Counted from the stretch's first letter, positions 26,181 through 38,424 are shown. The stretch is DNA of 64,000 bases from Powellomyces hirtus (GCA_025526995.1 JAHLKG010000007.1:992001-1056000), one strand, 5' to 3'. Numbers and translations: made by a program. The notes: a model not told the origin generated them from the sequence alone.

Positions 26181-26828
26181 ATGTCCCTCCGCCTTCTCCT
26201 CCCCGTGCTCCTCTCCCATATACCCACCGCTCTTGCCATCCCACAACTCCACCACGACACCGACAAGGCCCCACCCCTTCACCACGACACCGACAAGGCC
26301 CCTCCTCTGCAGCACGACCACGACCTACCACTGCCTCCTCGACCCCCGCCAACCCACATTGCCCACACCACCGCCCCGCAGCCACCTCCACCCCCGTTCA
26401 TCATCAACAAGGCCTCCTTTAGCGACCCCTCCCGTGACGGTCTCGGCTCAAACTCCACCCGCAACAGCAGCATTGCCACAGAGTACCTCCTCATCCCCGC
26501 AGCCATCTTCCTCACCCTCGTCATCCTCGCCATTGCTTTCCGAATGTCTTCCAAATGCCGCTCATCCTTCAACCGCACACAAGTCACCACCTCCAAACCC
26601 GTCCAAATCGTCTACACCAACGTCGAGCACGAAGACTTGATTGTGCGCGTCAACGAGGGCACCACTGGGAGCAGGATGCTCAACAATTCCTTTGGACTCA
26701 GAGAACCCACCCGATTGACCAGGGAAATGAGACGCCAGCCAACCTATGAGAGTCTCGCCACCGTCTATATGGACACCCCACCGAGTTACTCGACAGACAA
26801 CCTCACTGCTCCAACGTCACCGAGATAG
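26181..26828 (+). CDS. putative single-pass type I membrane protein
   Basis: Unrecognised protein of 215 residues with clear topology signals. A signal peptide (MSLRLLLPVLLSHIPTALA) is followed by a Pro/His-rich ectodomain carrying two tandem copies of a unit with the core HHDTDKAPPL and a third degenerate one. NST/NSS sequons precede a membrane helix (EYLLIPAAIFLTLVILAIAF, about residues 100-120). The cytosolic tail of about 95 residues is basic next to the membrane and ends in a PPSYSTDN motif, a possible PPxY ligand for WW-domain ubiquitin ligases. It has one exon. Function is unknown; a cell-surface sensor or adhesion role would be a guess. Confidence 0.55.
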   Translation: MSLRLLLPVLLSHIPTALAIPQLHHDTDKAPPLHHDTDKAPPLQHDHDLPLPPRPPPTHIAHTTAPQPPPPPFIINKASFSDPSRDGLGSNSTRNSSIATEYLLIPAAIFLTLVILAIAFRMSSKCRSSFNRTQVTTSKPVQIVYTNVEHEDLIVRVNEGTTGSRMLNNSFGLREPTRLTREMRRQPTYESLATVYMDTPPSYSTDNLTAPTSPR

Positions 26829-26874
26829 CAGTCAGTCACCGAGATAGCCGTCAGTCACCGAGGTCAGTCACCGA
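26817..26874 (+). repeat. short tandem repeat overlapping a stop codon
   Basis: Three to four imperfect copies of a unit around GTCACCGAGATAGC. The stop codon of the membrane-protein gene lies in the first copy. Confidence 0.6.
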
Positions 26875-27372
26875 CACTTTTGTGTGCGTACTATCCTGGC
26901 GTAAAGAGAGAGGCGCAGATGAAACCCCAGTTTGTCAGATAGCCCCACCCCAGTCACTTTGCTGTTATATGTTTTTCTTGCTTGCCCTTGTTTGTTTTCC
27001 TTGTCTATTCTTTTGATAATTCCCCCCCCCCCCGCCCCCTTCGTCCCGACATCCGTCGACCGAAAATGCGTCGAGAACAAATGCAGCCGGCCCGGCGCGG
27101 TCGTGGTCGTTGTCGTTCCCGTTCCTATGCTAGTTTTCCCGTAAATTTGTTTACCCATATAATATGTAGAATCGGTATTCCTGTAACGCTTCCATGATGA
27201 ATGAAATTCCCAGTTTGATATTCACATGTTGTTGCAATCTCGAATCGATTGACGAAATAACACAAAAAGGAAATATTCCCTACATCAGACCGACCAATGA
27301 CAAACATTTCATGGGAATCTCCTGGTGGAATGCGCCCCGTGGCTAGGCCATTTGATAAATACTCATCCCTTC
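26875..27372. other. intergenic between convergent genes
   Basis: 3' flanks with a C run near 27022-27032. No gene is supported. Confidence 0.35.
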
Positions 27373-29150
27373 TTACACAACCCACTCACACGACGCCCCG
27401 CCCGCGACTCCACTCTGCACCGACGACAAGACCGACCCGGGCACACCCCCACTCCCATCCTCACCCTGTTCGGGTTCCACCACCACCGAGTGGTACGATT
27501 TGCGCCGTGGTGCTGACACCGGGTCGTACTCGTAGTCGTGGTAGCGGTACGGTTGGGGTTGCGGGGAGAGTGGCGGTGCGGATGGAGCGGGGGCGGCGGA
27601 GCGGGTGAGATTGAGAGAGGAGACGGAGGAGGAGGTGGATGAATCTGATGGTGGGTGCGCGGGTAGGAGAGGCAGGGTTGTGGGATGGGGGATGGGCGTT
27701 CGGGGAATGTCGCTGTTGTTGTTGTCTTTGACGTCGGGTTCGTCGTGCGGGGTGCGGATGTGTAGGAGCGATTGCACAACTGCAAAGCAGATGGGAAGGA
27801 AAATCCAAAAAGTTTAGCCACCACCCATTCTTCTCCCCCGCAACATCGACCCATTCCCTTACCAGCTCTACAAATCGGACACCTCGGCACGCCGGCGGCG
27901 ACGGCGGCGCCCGCGCGGCCCTGGACTCTGACCGCCTCGGCGCACGCGCGGCACAGACACAGGTGCCGACAGGGCAGCACGAGCACGCATCGCGGGTCGG
28001 ATAGACAGATTGGGCAGTCTTGCCCCGAGGACGTGGTCGCGGTCGATGCGATCGGGGACGTGGCTGCGCCGTAGATTTCTTGCAGGTGGAATTTTATGCC
28101 GTTGATCTGGGGTTGGCGAAAGAGAGAGTGGGGGGGAGGGGGAAAAATAGGGGAGGGATGAGAATTTTGGCAGTGGGGGTGGTAGGGAAATGGGTTCGTA
28201 CTTACCGTTGCGCCCTGCCTCAGTTTCCCGACCCCGCCTTCCCCCAACGCGCACACAAACCACGCCTTCTGCGGGTTCCCTCCGCGGGCTGCCTTTTCCA
28301 CAACCTGCACACAACATTTCCCCATCGGACATGGCTCCACCGTGACGACCTGCCCCATCGCGGCTGCGAGCGCCACGCTGCGCACGAGGGTTCCCGCGAC
28401 CATGATGTCGGCGGTGCACGGCGCGAGCGTGTCGACGCAAAAGGTGAGCGACGGGTGCGGCGTGCATGCGGTCGCGGGCTTGTAGGTGACGCTGGAGCGG
28501 TGGATTTGTAGGCGCGCGTGGAGTGTGGTCGGGTTGTGCGGGGGCGGCGACTGTAAAGGAGGGGGCAGAGTGATTGGTTTGTTTTGCGTCGGAGCTGGGG
28601 TATGACTCTCTACAGGTTTTGCCGCTCTGTTTTTTGCCCTTACCGTATCATAACAACACTCTACCGCCTCCGCCATCTCATCCGTCATGACCTGCTCTCC
28701 GACATCCACTTGCTCATTCTCGCTTTCCTCTGCCTCATCCCCACTCGCATCGTCCTCGCTCACTCCATCACCCGCATCCAGGGGCGCGGTTGTTGTTGTC
28801 CCCGTCACAGTACTAGCTGTTCCAACGTGCTCCGCAGCGGGTGAAATACGTGCGTCGGTCGCAGTAGCCGATGGTTGTGCACCGGCAGAAGGAGAAGCAA
28901 AAGCTGCTGCTGCAGTTGCGGCTGTCTCCGTAGTGTGTCGCCGGACAATAAAGACAGGTCCAAAGTCGAGCCACTTGTTGGAATTGGCAGGGGTGGGTGG
29001 GTATGTGGTGGAGGGAGAAAGTGGGAAGGAGGAGACAACTCGGTTGTTTGTGGTGGTGGGTGCAGCGGTGGGAATCGTCGTGGGGGGAGTGGTGGTCGTG
29101 GAGGTTGGAATTTGGTGGTGGTTGGAACGAGATGATGTTGTGGCACCCAT
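27373..29150 (-). CDS. RING-finger E3 ubiquitin ligase, mahogunin (MGRN1/RNF157)-like
   Basis: Likely membrane-associated E3 ligase. The start at 29150 gives MGATTSSR, a good N-myristoylation signal, as in MGRN1. Thr/Ala-rich linkers flank a conserved region with LTFCVDTLAPCTADIMVAG (about 28400-28480), equivalent to the beta-rich domain before the RING in mahogunin. After splicing, INGIKFHLQEIYG precedes the RING: CPICLSDPRCVLVLPCRHLCLCRAC, then CPICRA (C3HC4). The acidic, Ser/Pro-rich C-terminal tail ends in TAA at 27373-27375. Four exons. The tail is long and disordered. It is divergent from Atg13. Specific substrates cannot be told. Confidence 0.8.
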
Positions 29151-29689
29151 AGCCCCGAAGGCAACGTTCACAGGAGAGAGAAAGTATTATGACACACACA
29201 CACACATACACACACACACAAAAAAAAAGAAGCAAAAATGGAAAAACAAAAACGTGGGTGCAAAAACCGCAGCGGAACAAACGCGGTCTAAATGCTTATG
29301 CAATCAGATGCTAGATGCAGGCTGTTCTGTCGCACAAAGTCGCACGCGGAATGAATGACACATCAGTCACACTTTCACACAATTTCACACAAATGAGACG
29401 GATATGTACTTTGACAAACAGCGATACAAAGGTTCCCCCCCATTACCCATTACCCTGCTAATCTCACATTCTATATAATATATACCCCTCTCTCCCCCTC
29501 CTCTTGCCTCGTCCGGGGTTTCCCAGGACCCACCTCTGCGCTTGACTCACTCTCAGTTCAAGTCTCCCCGCTGTCATTCACTCTCTGCTTTGGTTCGAGT
29601 CCGTTTTCCCACGCTTTCCCTGTCCTTTACTTCACTACACCAAGACTCCCCCGCTCGTTTTCCCTCACCCACGACCAAACTTTCCCCGG
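29151..29689. promoter_or_regulatory. bidirectional promoter (RING ligase / Atg13)
   Basis: Contains a (CA)n run followed by nine or so A residues (about 29191-29230), a TATATA-rich stretch near 29473-29484, and a pyrimidine-rich leader before the Atg13 ATG. Confidence 0.45.
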
Positions 29690-32600
29690 ATGAACCAAGC
29701 CTTCTCCCCCGGCAGACGCGATTCGCCCCTTGCGTACCGTCTGTCGTCTTCCCCGGCCCCGTCCACATCCCCCTCCCTCCCATCCGACAGCGTGTTCGAG
29801 CACCATTACGACCGCTCCGCCGCGGGCACCCCGCTCGGGTACGCGACGACGCAACCACCGCAGCCCAGCAGCAGGAAGAATTCAGTGTCGGGTGAACAGC
29901 GAGCGGACCAGATTATTCGCGAAGTGTACTCCAAGGTGGCGCAGGTGGTGGCCCAGGCGAGAGTGACGGGTGTCCAACCGGCGGCGCATGCGAGAAAGCC
30001 GAACAAGTGGGTGGGTGTCGGTGTGGGGGGTCGCTCATGGGGAGGGCCGAGTACTGGGCAGTTCTCGTTACTTGAGCATTTCACAACACAACTGATTGTC
30101 CCCGGTTTTGCTTCTTCCCCCATATCCACCAGTTCAATCTAGAAACCAACGACATTGAAGGCTTGAAAGAACAACTAAAGTTTTGGAAAGCCAATGCCAC
30201 CACCACGCCGCAACCGCTCCTCATTGACGTGTACCTGGATATCTCGTCCCTGAGTCGCGGCCAGACCTTGATGCTCCGTGATGAGCAAACTATGAGGCGG
30301 CAACGCATGAGTCATGAGAGCTTGTATACCGTTGAGGGACAGGGGCAATCGGAGCATGGCGCACCTGGGAGATATAATTCGGTGTTGTTGGAGTCGTGGC
30401 AGCTGACATTTTCGTAAGTGTGTCTTGCGTGGGGGGGGGGGGGGGGGCGGAAGCAAGCAGTTTGGGGGGATTGGCAATACTGATCAACACATTTGCTCCA
30501 AACCCCGGGTTTTTGCAGGCACTCGACACCTACGCAGCCCCCGGAACTGCCAACCGTATACAAAAAGTCTGTCGCCTTCTTCCGCTCCTTGTACAGCCAT
30601 GTCCGACTGCTCCCCGCCTACCGACTCTCCCGCCGCTTCCGACGGAAGCAGAGTGGCATGGGCGTAGGTTACCGCGTCTCGACATCCCGCGTTGCGCCCT
30701 ATGACGAGGCCGGATTGGACCAGCTGCATAGCAGCGGCGATATGCGACGCGGGATTGAAGAGTATAACTTTGGGTCCATTGAGACGCCACTCGGGTATGA
30801 ATACCAGCATGGCCGTCTTGTCCGTCTTGTCGTCCCCTCATCTAACCTCTCCAACTTTTGGTTTACTTTGATTTGCTTGGTGTTTGTGATAGAGTGTTTA
30901 GCCTTCACGTGAATTACCGCCTCGAGTGCGATTTCTCTATCGACGATCCGGATCTGGCGGTTCTGGACGGCCGACTGGCGGACATGGACGAAAACTACTT
31001 TTCTCCCCGGTCGTTGGGCGCCATGCGAGAGCGAGAGCTGAACAATGGTAGTCCGCTAGTGTCCCAGCAGGCAGCAGCACGTCGAGATAGCATGTCGTCG
31101 CAGCGCGGGATGCCGTATGACAATGAAGACCTCCGTCGCACCTCTATCGGCCATGGGTCCTTGCCGCGGAGACTCAAAACGACCCATGGATCGACAATGT
31201 CCATCCATAGTCAGGACTCGAGCCAGTCGGCCGCAGGTCACGGAGGCGGCCAGCACCGCCATTCGCCGGTCAATATTCCCGCGGGATCCCTGCCAGCACG
31301 CATGACTGCGCGAACCAACTCGATCGGATCCAACGCGTCTTCGCCTGCCGGCGGCGGTGGAGGCGTCCCCACGCACCCGTCAGCGGCCACCGGCTCTGCG
31401 TCATCCCGAAGACTCTCTAACCTCCAGCCATCATCTAATGAAAAGCGGTCTTCGTGGCAAAGCTTTTCACCTGCCATCCAAGCAGCAACGGGGCCGGCAT
31501 TCACCCCGCCGTCTGCGGGCTTCTCCCTTGGGAGACCAGTCGCAAACGGCTGGCGCCAGGAACAACCCCCCTTTTGCACGACCAACATGGTGGATACCCA
31601 ACCAGCGGTCAATGTGCAACCCCAGCATCACGTTCCCTTTGATTCCCAAACCCCGCCCTTTCAAGTCCAGTCGACATCACAGTCACATTACGCCACAGAC
31701 GACCCGCACTCCCGCATCGAGCACCAACAGCACCCATCATCACAAGCGTCAGCGGCGCTCCCCTTGGTCCGGCGCGCGTCCATGACGTTTGCGACAACGG
31801 GCCTCCGCGAAGGCCAACAGGCGTACACGACCATTCCAGTGTTTACACCCAGTTCCTCGGCCACGGGGCGTCCGCATCTCATGGGCTTGGAAATACCCCC
31901 CTTGGCGATGGACCCGGCGGATCGCACCGCCATTGCTGGGGCAGAACCGGACCATGATGCGGAACTGGGCGCGTTTTTGAGAACGTTGGAAACGAACCGC
32001 AGGAGATTGGAAATGCCCGTGACGGCAAGTCAGCAGCAGAGGAGTGGTGGTGACGACGACCACGTCCAGCAGCAGCAGCAGCAGCAGCCACCTCTGTCTG
32101 GACAACAGCCGCACCAACAGCAAAAACCGTCGCGAACGAGGATGGCTCTGGCGAGGTTCCAGGAACTCCACGAGATGAACAACTCGTTCTCAGAGTCCCT
32201 CTCGGACATGGTTGCCTCCCAGCACGGGGAGTTCCCGCCGCCACCGCCCTCACAGCTGCAGCAACAGCAACATTGGTCCTCGCCCGGACGAGGAAAACGG
32301 GAAAGCCCGAGTGGCAACAGCACGAACCACTCACACCACCATCCCCAGTCCACTATGTCCACAACCGAACCTGGCATTCACATCCTGCCGCCCTCGTCAC
32401 CGCCCTTCTCATCCCCGCGGTTCTCGGATCGACGGCAAGAGCGGGAGCATCCACATACGCAGTCTGACGATGGTCCTCACGCGTCACGATCAGTCTCCCC
32501 GCCACCACCACAATCGTCATCATCATCACCCCAGCATCCATCTTGGCGTAGAGATGACCTGTTGCTCCGCGAAACCACACCACGATCACCACCACCACCG

Positions 32601-33641
32601 CCGCCCACAGCGTCGTCGCGGCCCAGCGCACCCAACCGATTTTCGTTCTCCTCTGACAATGTGTTCATCTCGACGTCCCTCCCGCCTGCTGCTGTTGCTG
32701 CCCACCACTCGGCTTACCCCGCCCGCGAAACCCACTCCCTCGCAGCGTCCCGCGTGTACCCACAGCACAACTATAGCCATAACGAACAACCCTCCCCCCG
32801 CGTGTTTAGCGAACGGTCGAACCCGGATCCGCGGCTTCATGAGCGGTATGCGAGTGATGGACATCATGACGATAGCTACCACGCACAGCACCACCACCAC
32901 CACCACCACCCTACGGCGGCCAAACAGCGGCGGGCGTCGGCGGGTGGGGCGATGACACATCATCATCATCATCATCATCCTCATCAACATCACCAGACCC
33001 GACCTCACCATCCCCACGACGCGCAACGCCGACATACGGATACCGCGATATTGGAAGAACAGCCGGGACGACGCCCGCTTGGAGGATTAGGGGCGGAGTA
33101 CGAGTCGTTGCGGCAGCAGCAGCTGCAGCAGCAGAGCATCTCTGCCGCCACTGCTGCTGCTGCAGCTGGGTCCGCGTCTCGGTTTAATATGGGCTTGCAG
33201 CTTTATGATGATACTCACCAGCAACAACAACAACAACAACAACAACAACAAAACCCGCACCACGCCCATCATTATCACCGCCATCATCGGTCATCACATA
33301 ATCCCACCGCTGACACCACAACAACAACAACCACTACCTCGTCCTCCCGCCCGCAATCACGACCATCGAACCACCACCACCGCGACCACCACCATCACCA
33401 CGACCACGATCGACTCGGCGATGACGACAACCAACCTCCCCTCCTTCCAGCAGCAGCTCCTCACCACAACCACAACCACCACGCGTATAACGACACGGAT
33501 GATGATGAGTTGCTGTTTGAGATGAGTGGGTTGGATATATTGGAGTGTAGAAGCGTCGCCTCGAGCGCGGGTGCCGGGAGTGCGAGTGGACGTGGACGTG
33601 ACCGTGGCGCGGGGTCGCCACTCAACCCGTTTTTGGCATGA
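29690..33641 (+). CDS. autophagy-related protein 13 (Atg13)
   Basis: Regulatory subunit of the Atg1 kinase complex that starts autophagy. Exons are 29690-30010, 30133-30413, 30519-30794 and 30893-33641, about 1208 residues. The HORMA domain is spread over the first four exons: DQIIREVYSKVAQVVAQAR, FNLETNDIEGLKEQL, LLIDVYLDISSL, LLESWQLTF, SVAFFRSLYSHVRLLPAYRL, and GSIETPLG joined to VFSLHVNYRLECDFSID. The remaining roughly 890 residues are disordered, with long Gln, His, Ser and Pro tracts. They should hold the Atg1- and Atg17-binding segments and phosphosites. The tail is much longer than in yeast (738 residues total). Whether the whole last exon is translated is not proven, but it is open to a TGA at 33639-33641. 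Confidence 0.85.
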
Positions 33642-34440
33642 GGTGGGCTGGTGGGGTCGTTGGTTTTTTGTTTTCTGTTTTTATTTCTTTTTTTTTTTTT
33701 TTCGTCCAATTTTGTATTTGGAATTGTATTTTGTATTGTATTTGAAATGTAATTGTACATTCTACATTTTACATTTTACATTATACTTGACGCCCGATGT
33801 GTGTTTGTCTTTGTTCAGAACCCCCTCCCCCCGCGTCGGTAGAAATGGGATGTTGCAACCCCCACAAGGAACCCAACCAACCGTCGTGGGTCGGGGTCTG
33901 GAACGACACAGCCACCCACGCGGACGGGTGCTTAACTGCCCACACTGCGGGGTGAGTGCTCGGATACTGCGGGGTGGGTGCGTGAGCGGATATTGTGCGG
34001 TTTTAGATATATGTGTATATGGATATGCGGAACGGTATAGGCGAGGGGCGTTAGTGAGCGTAGTTCTATTTTCGCGCGTGCTTTCGGTTTGGGTTGGGTT
34101 GGTTTCGCCAGGGCACGGCGGTCACGGTACCTTGTCGGATGGCAGTCTGGTACCGTACACTACACTATACTATACTACAGTAATCATCGTTGGGTTGAGG
34201 TGTGAGCCTCCTCGCGACTCTTTTGCAAACAATGACAAACAACTACGGTAATGAGGTGCGCCAGCGTTTTTGCCTCGCGGGATGCGGGGACGAATACCGT
34301 ACCGTGTCCACTCTGCCGCACTGCACATGGAGGGATGTGGTTGCGGTGGGGTGGTGGTAATAAATAAATAAAAAAAAAAAAAAAAACACCCCGTCGAAAA
34401 GATGGGCTTACCGATCAGAGCACGACGAAGACGCAGTGTG
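33642..34440. other. intergenic, nothing recognised
   Basis: 3' flank of Atg13 with a T-rich run, repeated CATTTTACATT-like AT-rich words near 33760-33785, and an A-rich stretch near 34370-34386. It marks the start of a gene-poor region. Confidence 0.35.
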
Positions 34441-35480
34441 CCTACCGCATGCCGACTACCCCAACGCAGTCTGGTCGGCCTCACACATACGACGCGGCAA
34501 AGTCGCACATATCCACAGCGGATTGCCCCCCTCGGCCAGCTTCGACAGATATGGCCTGCCACCCAAATTTTGCTAACACTGGGGATTTCCCTCGTTGGCG
34601 GGCGTCCCCCGTTGGATTCGACAGGTATATACCTTGCACCCAATTTCCCCAACGAGATCCCAATCAATCCGATCAAGGTAGATGTACGAAGATCCAGTGT
34701 TCCCAACCATTGCCAAACCCCGACAACGCAGTCTGGTTGGCTTCATAAACAAATATTGAGATGCCGGCAGCCTGCACCCAACCCAAATTCCCTGATCTAG
34801 CAGCTTGCCCTCAGCCAGCTTCGACAGATATGGCCTGCCACCCAAATTTTGCTAACACTAGGGATTTCCCTCGTTGGCGGCGGCCCCCGCCGGATTCGAC
34901 AGGTATATCAATTTTCCTCAAAGAGATCCCATTCAATCAGATCAAGGTAGATGTACAAAGACCCAGTGTTCCCAACCATTGCCAAACCCCGACAACGCAG
35001 TCTGGTTGGCTTCATAAACAAATATTGAGATGCCGGCAGCCTGCATACCCAACCCAAATTCCCTGATCTAGCAGCTTGCCCTCGGCCAGCTTCGACAGAT
35101 ATGGCCTGCCACCCAAATTTTGCTAACACTGGGGATTTCCCTCGTTGGCGGCCCCCGCCGGAATCGACAGGTATTTACCCGGCACCCAATTTCCCCAAAG
35201 AGATCCCAATCAATTAGATCAAGGTAGATGTACGAAGATCCAGTGTTCCCAACCATTGCCAAACCCCGACAACGCAGTCTGGTTGGCTTCATAAACAAAT
35301 ATTGAGATGCCGGCAGCCTGCACACCCAAATTCCCTGATCTAGCAGAATTCCCCGCGTTGGAGGGCCCCACCAGACTCCACAAATATAGCCAGCACCGAT
35401 TGGCTGACACGGGGGTTTCACCTTGCGGCCTCGCCCGGATTCGACACATATGGCCAGCACCCAGTTTGCTAACACACGGG
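34441..35480. repeat. tandem repeat array, period about 262-277 bp
   Basis: The anchor CAACGCAGTCTGGT recurs at 34462, 34724, 34993 and 35270, giving periods of 262, 269 and 277 bases. Units also share GATATGGCCTGCCACCCAAA, GGGGATTTCCCTCGTTGGCG and a segment with AACAAATATTGAGATGCCGG. The first and last copies are divergent or partial. Long minus-strand open frames through the array are by-products of the repetition and show no recognisable domain. It may be a satellite or minisatellite; no terminal repeats or transposase were seen. Confidence 0.85.
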
Positions 35481-35702
35481 GGTAATGTTGGGGGTAAAAT
35501 ACCTCATCTTGTCCAGGAGTTGTGGGTGGTTCAAGAATCGCTTGCCGGACGGCGGAGAGAGCGCATGAATCAGCAGGATGGGTTCGGTTACTCGGTTGGG
35601 AGCCGGACAAAATGAACTGGACCAGAACCTCTGCCCGGCCAGAGATGCAAGAGCAAAGAAGGGGAAATGATTTTCTATTAAGAAGACAGAATAAATTGAT
35701 CC

Positions 35703-38424
35703 TTATCTGTGACGCCAACATCGCCCTCCTCCAGCAACGACCTGTCTGCAGGGCTTCCCGGATACTGTGTTCGTACTTCCACCTCTCCCAGGTTCAGGTA
35801 CGGGAGGTCCGTAATATCTGGGAGGAGGTGTAGGCGGGTTCGGATTGATCTGCCCGATTTGTACTAGAAGGTTCTGCATCTGCTGCTGATTGGGGTCAGA
35901 CTTGTTACGTCGCAATTCTTCAAGAGTGCGGCGCAACTCCTCGATGGTCTTCTGATGTTGTCTCTCCATCTCTCGAAATTTCTCCTTTGCAAATCGATTC
36001 TGCATCGCAAGAGGGCCCATCTATAATTAGCTCACAATAATCGCGGGGGGGGGGGGGGGGGGGGGGGCAATAGTGGGGTATACCTGAGCGTCAATTCTGT
36101 CCCAAAGCTCCTGCTCCTTTTTCTTTGCTTCAGCGTCCTGGACTGCGACAAGGAGGTCGTGATTTAGTTTTTGTTGCGTCTCTCGGAGCCGTGCATCTTC
36201 TGCCATTTCCTCTCGGAACGCTGCCATATCCTTTTCGTGCTTCTCTTTTGCAATTTCGGTGGCTAGAAGCTGCTGAGCCCTGAACGCCTCAAGGTTCTGT
36301 ATCGCCTTCTGTGTAGCCCTTTTCTGTTTCTCCAAGGTCTGGACTGTCCGAGCGTTTTTCCACTCGGCCTCGCGCGCCTTTATCATGACATCGGAAAGAT
36401 CAAAGCGGAGAGCCTGCGCAGTTTCTTCATGCTGCAGAATCTCCATTTTTTGATCGCGAACAAGGTCTCTCATGGGGCCGCGTGCTTCCGCGTTGTATTT
36501 GCGGCGATGAGCTCTTTGACCGCGATAGTGTATGCCTCAAATGTGGGATACTTCTTTCCCTCCACTTTAGCCTGATGAGGCTGGTAGAGGGTGTCCATGG
36601 TCTTTTCGCAGAATGCCTTGCTGGCTTTGACATTCCGTTCGCACAAGGAAGCATATTCGCCAGAAACAAGCTTCGCACCGCCTTCCTCGTAACTCGCAAG
36701 GGTTTTCTGTTTAACAAAAGATGGATGTTAAGTTCGGACCAATTACTGAATAAATTCGAACGCTGGGTTGCATCTCACCTGCAACTTTTGCAAGTATGCT
36801 GCAGACATAGCTCCAACGGCGAGCTCGTGGAATATCTTGACAGCAGTATCCTCATAAGACTTGTGGTGTTGCAGCAGACAGTCTGCCTCGATTGGCAATT
36901 CAGGTATCACAAAGGTTTCCATCGCGATCTTGTAGCTTCTGACAGCCTCATCCAGGGCGGCTTGACAAGATCGCTCAGACACGGCCTGCCAAGCATCGCC
37001 GATGCATGGGGCTTTCCCCTCATTGATGACTTTCAGATATACTTCTGCCAGAAGGACCAGATCTGCGTCATAAAAAAGAAAAAAAACTCAGTACTGAGTG
37101 TTGGTCATCGGCTTAACCAACTCTCGGTTACCTCTCCCAGTAATGGTCACTACATCCGTTGAGGTAGAAGAGATCATCGTTTTGACCGTCGCAAACTCAA
37201 AAACATGCTTTCTCAGAGCTACCATAGCTGTCCTATAGTCCGCTTTCAAGTCATTCCAAGCCGCCTTTTCCAAATTCAATAATTACTCTTCATCGCTCAT
37301 GGGACAAGGGAGTCTGCGTAAGGTGCGCTTCTTGAAGCAATTTCTGATCGTGCACCTTGTCTCGTCCATTCCCCTAGCAGTTGTGGTCGTACCTCCACTG
37401 CATCTCAGCACATACTCAAGCAATTCGTCTTCAGTCAAGTCCCTGTGTTCTGCGTCTTTCATGGACAGGAACGCATCGCGCAGCACCCAAATGAGACAAG
37501 GAGTATGCTGATCAATGTCCGCTCCAGTGTCAGCTTTCTTGCTTGTCGAAACCCTGATGTGATCTGACAAGTTTGACACAAATCTAAAGGCCGGTTTGGA
37601 ATGGAAACTACATGAGATATGTACCAGAATAGATTAAAATAAAACTCTTGTTAGACTTACGAGAGCTTTGCAAGATCATCGGTGTTGATGGTTGATCCCG
37701 TTGTGTTCATCATCAGACATGAACTGAGCAACATTCCAATGGTGAAAAGCTGCATCGAATATTCCGGACTTCTTTTTGCATCAGAAAGGCCTTCACAGTC
37801 CAGCAATAAGATGATCCTGTCGGGGTCCCTTTGCCTGAATGCCCACAACCAGAAGCCCCTGGTTTTGCCCACAGTCGTGCTCCCAAGATCAAATCCATCC
37901 TGGACGCCCGCCAGTTGATTCATTAAGAAGGACTTGCCGAAACGGTAAATGCCCATCACCGTGATCACAACGACCGGCAGAGAGATGCTTTTGAGTATCT
38001 TGATGCTTTCCTCGGTCATGATCCAATTGGGAGTAGATTGTTTCGGGACGGTGTTGATGATGAACTGTACAGGCGCTTCGTGTAGCTTTTCCAGCGTTGG
38101 TTCGCCTAGGGTCGAGGGAACACTTCCGGCATGATCAGATCTCGAAGGGAATTTGACACTCGGCTCCCGGTCATCGGAAGGATCGGGATTGGGGTAAAGC
38201 GGTGGTGCATCTGGCACATCTGAAAAAATATCCATTCTTGGAATATAATCATCAGGTGTGTACATCTCAGCCGTCTTTTGTATCCCATTCGTTTGTGTCG
38301 CAGAAACCGAGGGCACAACAGTCGTTTGTGTCCCGGATTCCGAGGGCTTGTTAGGGTTAACAAGATCAGGTTCGATAACCCCATTCCTGCGGCCCTTGCA
38401 ACAGGACGATGCTCCAGAACCCAT
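35703..38424 (-). CDS. guanylate-binding protein (GBP)-like large GTPase
   Basis: Dynamin-superfamily GTPase of the GBP type. ATG at 38422-38424 gives MGSGASSCCK, a dual myristoylation/palmitoylation signal. A disordered linker to about residue 110 precedes the G domain. P-loop GIYRFGKS is at 158-165, switch I region STTVGKTRGFWLW, and G3 DCEGLSD at about 209-215. The guanine-cap RD motif is in CLIWVLRDAF, followed by TEDELLEYVLR and IRNCFKKRTL, as in human GBP1. An in-frame TAA at about 37281 falls in a 54-base GT-AG intron. The helical C-terminal half spans 37200-35703, with long Glu/Lys-rich coiled coils and a Pro-rich tail. No CaaX box ends it (CWRHR). A C-tract of about 25 lies in the last intron. 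Six or more exons; boundaries partly approximate. Confidence 0.85.

Noticed and set aside
34908..35721. Long minus-strand frames through the tandem repeats
   Set aside because: Same peptide repeated because the DNA repeats; no start context, domain or codon preference.
37281..37283. In-frame TAA in the GBP-like gene, first read as a nonsense mutation
   Set aside because: A canonical 54-base GT-AG intron (GTAATT to CTATAG) removes it and keeps the frame.
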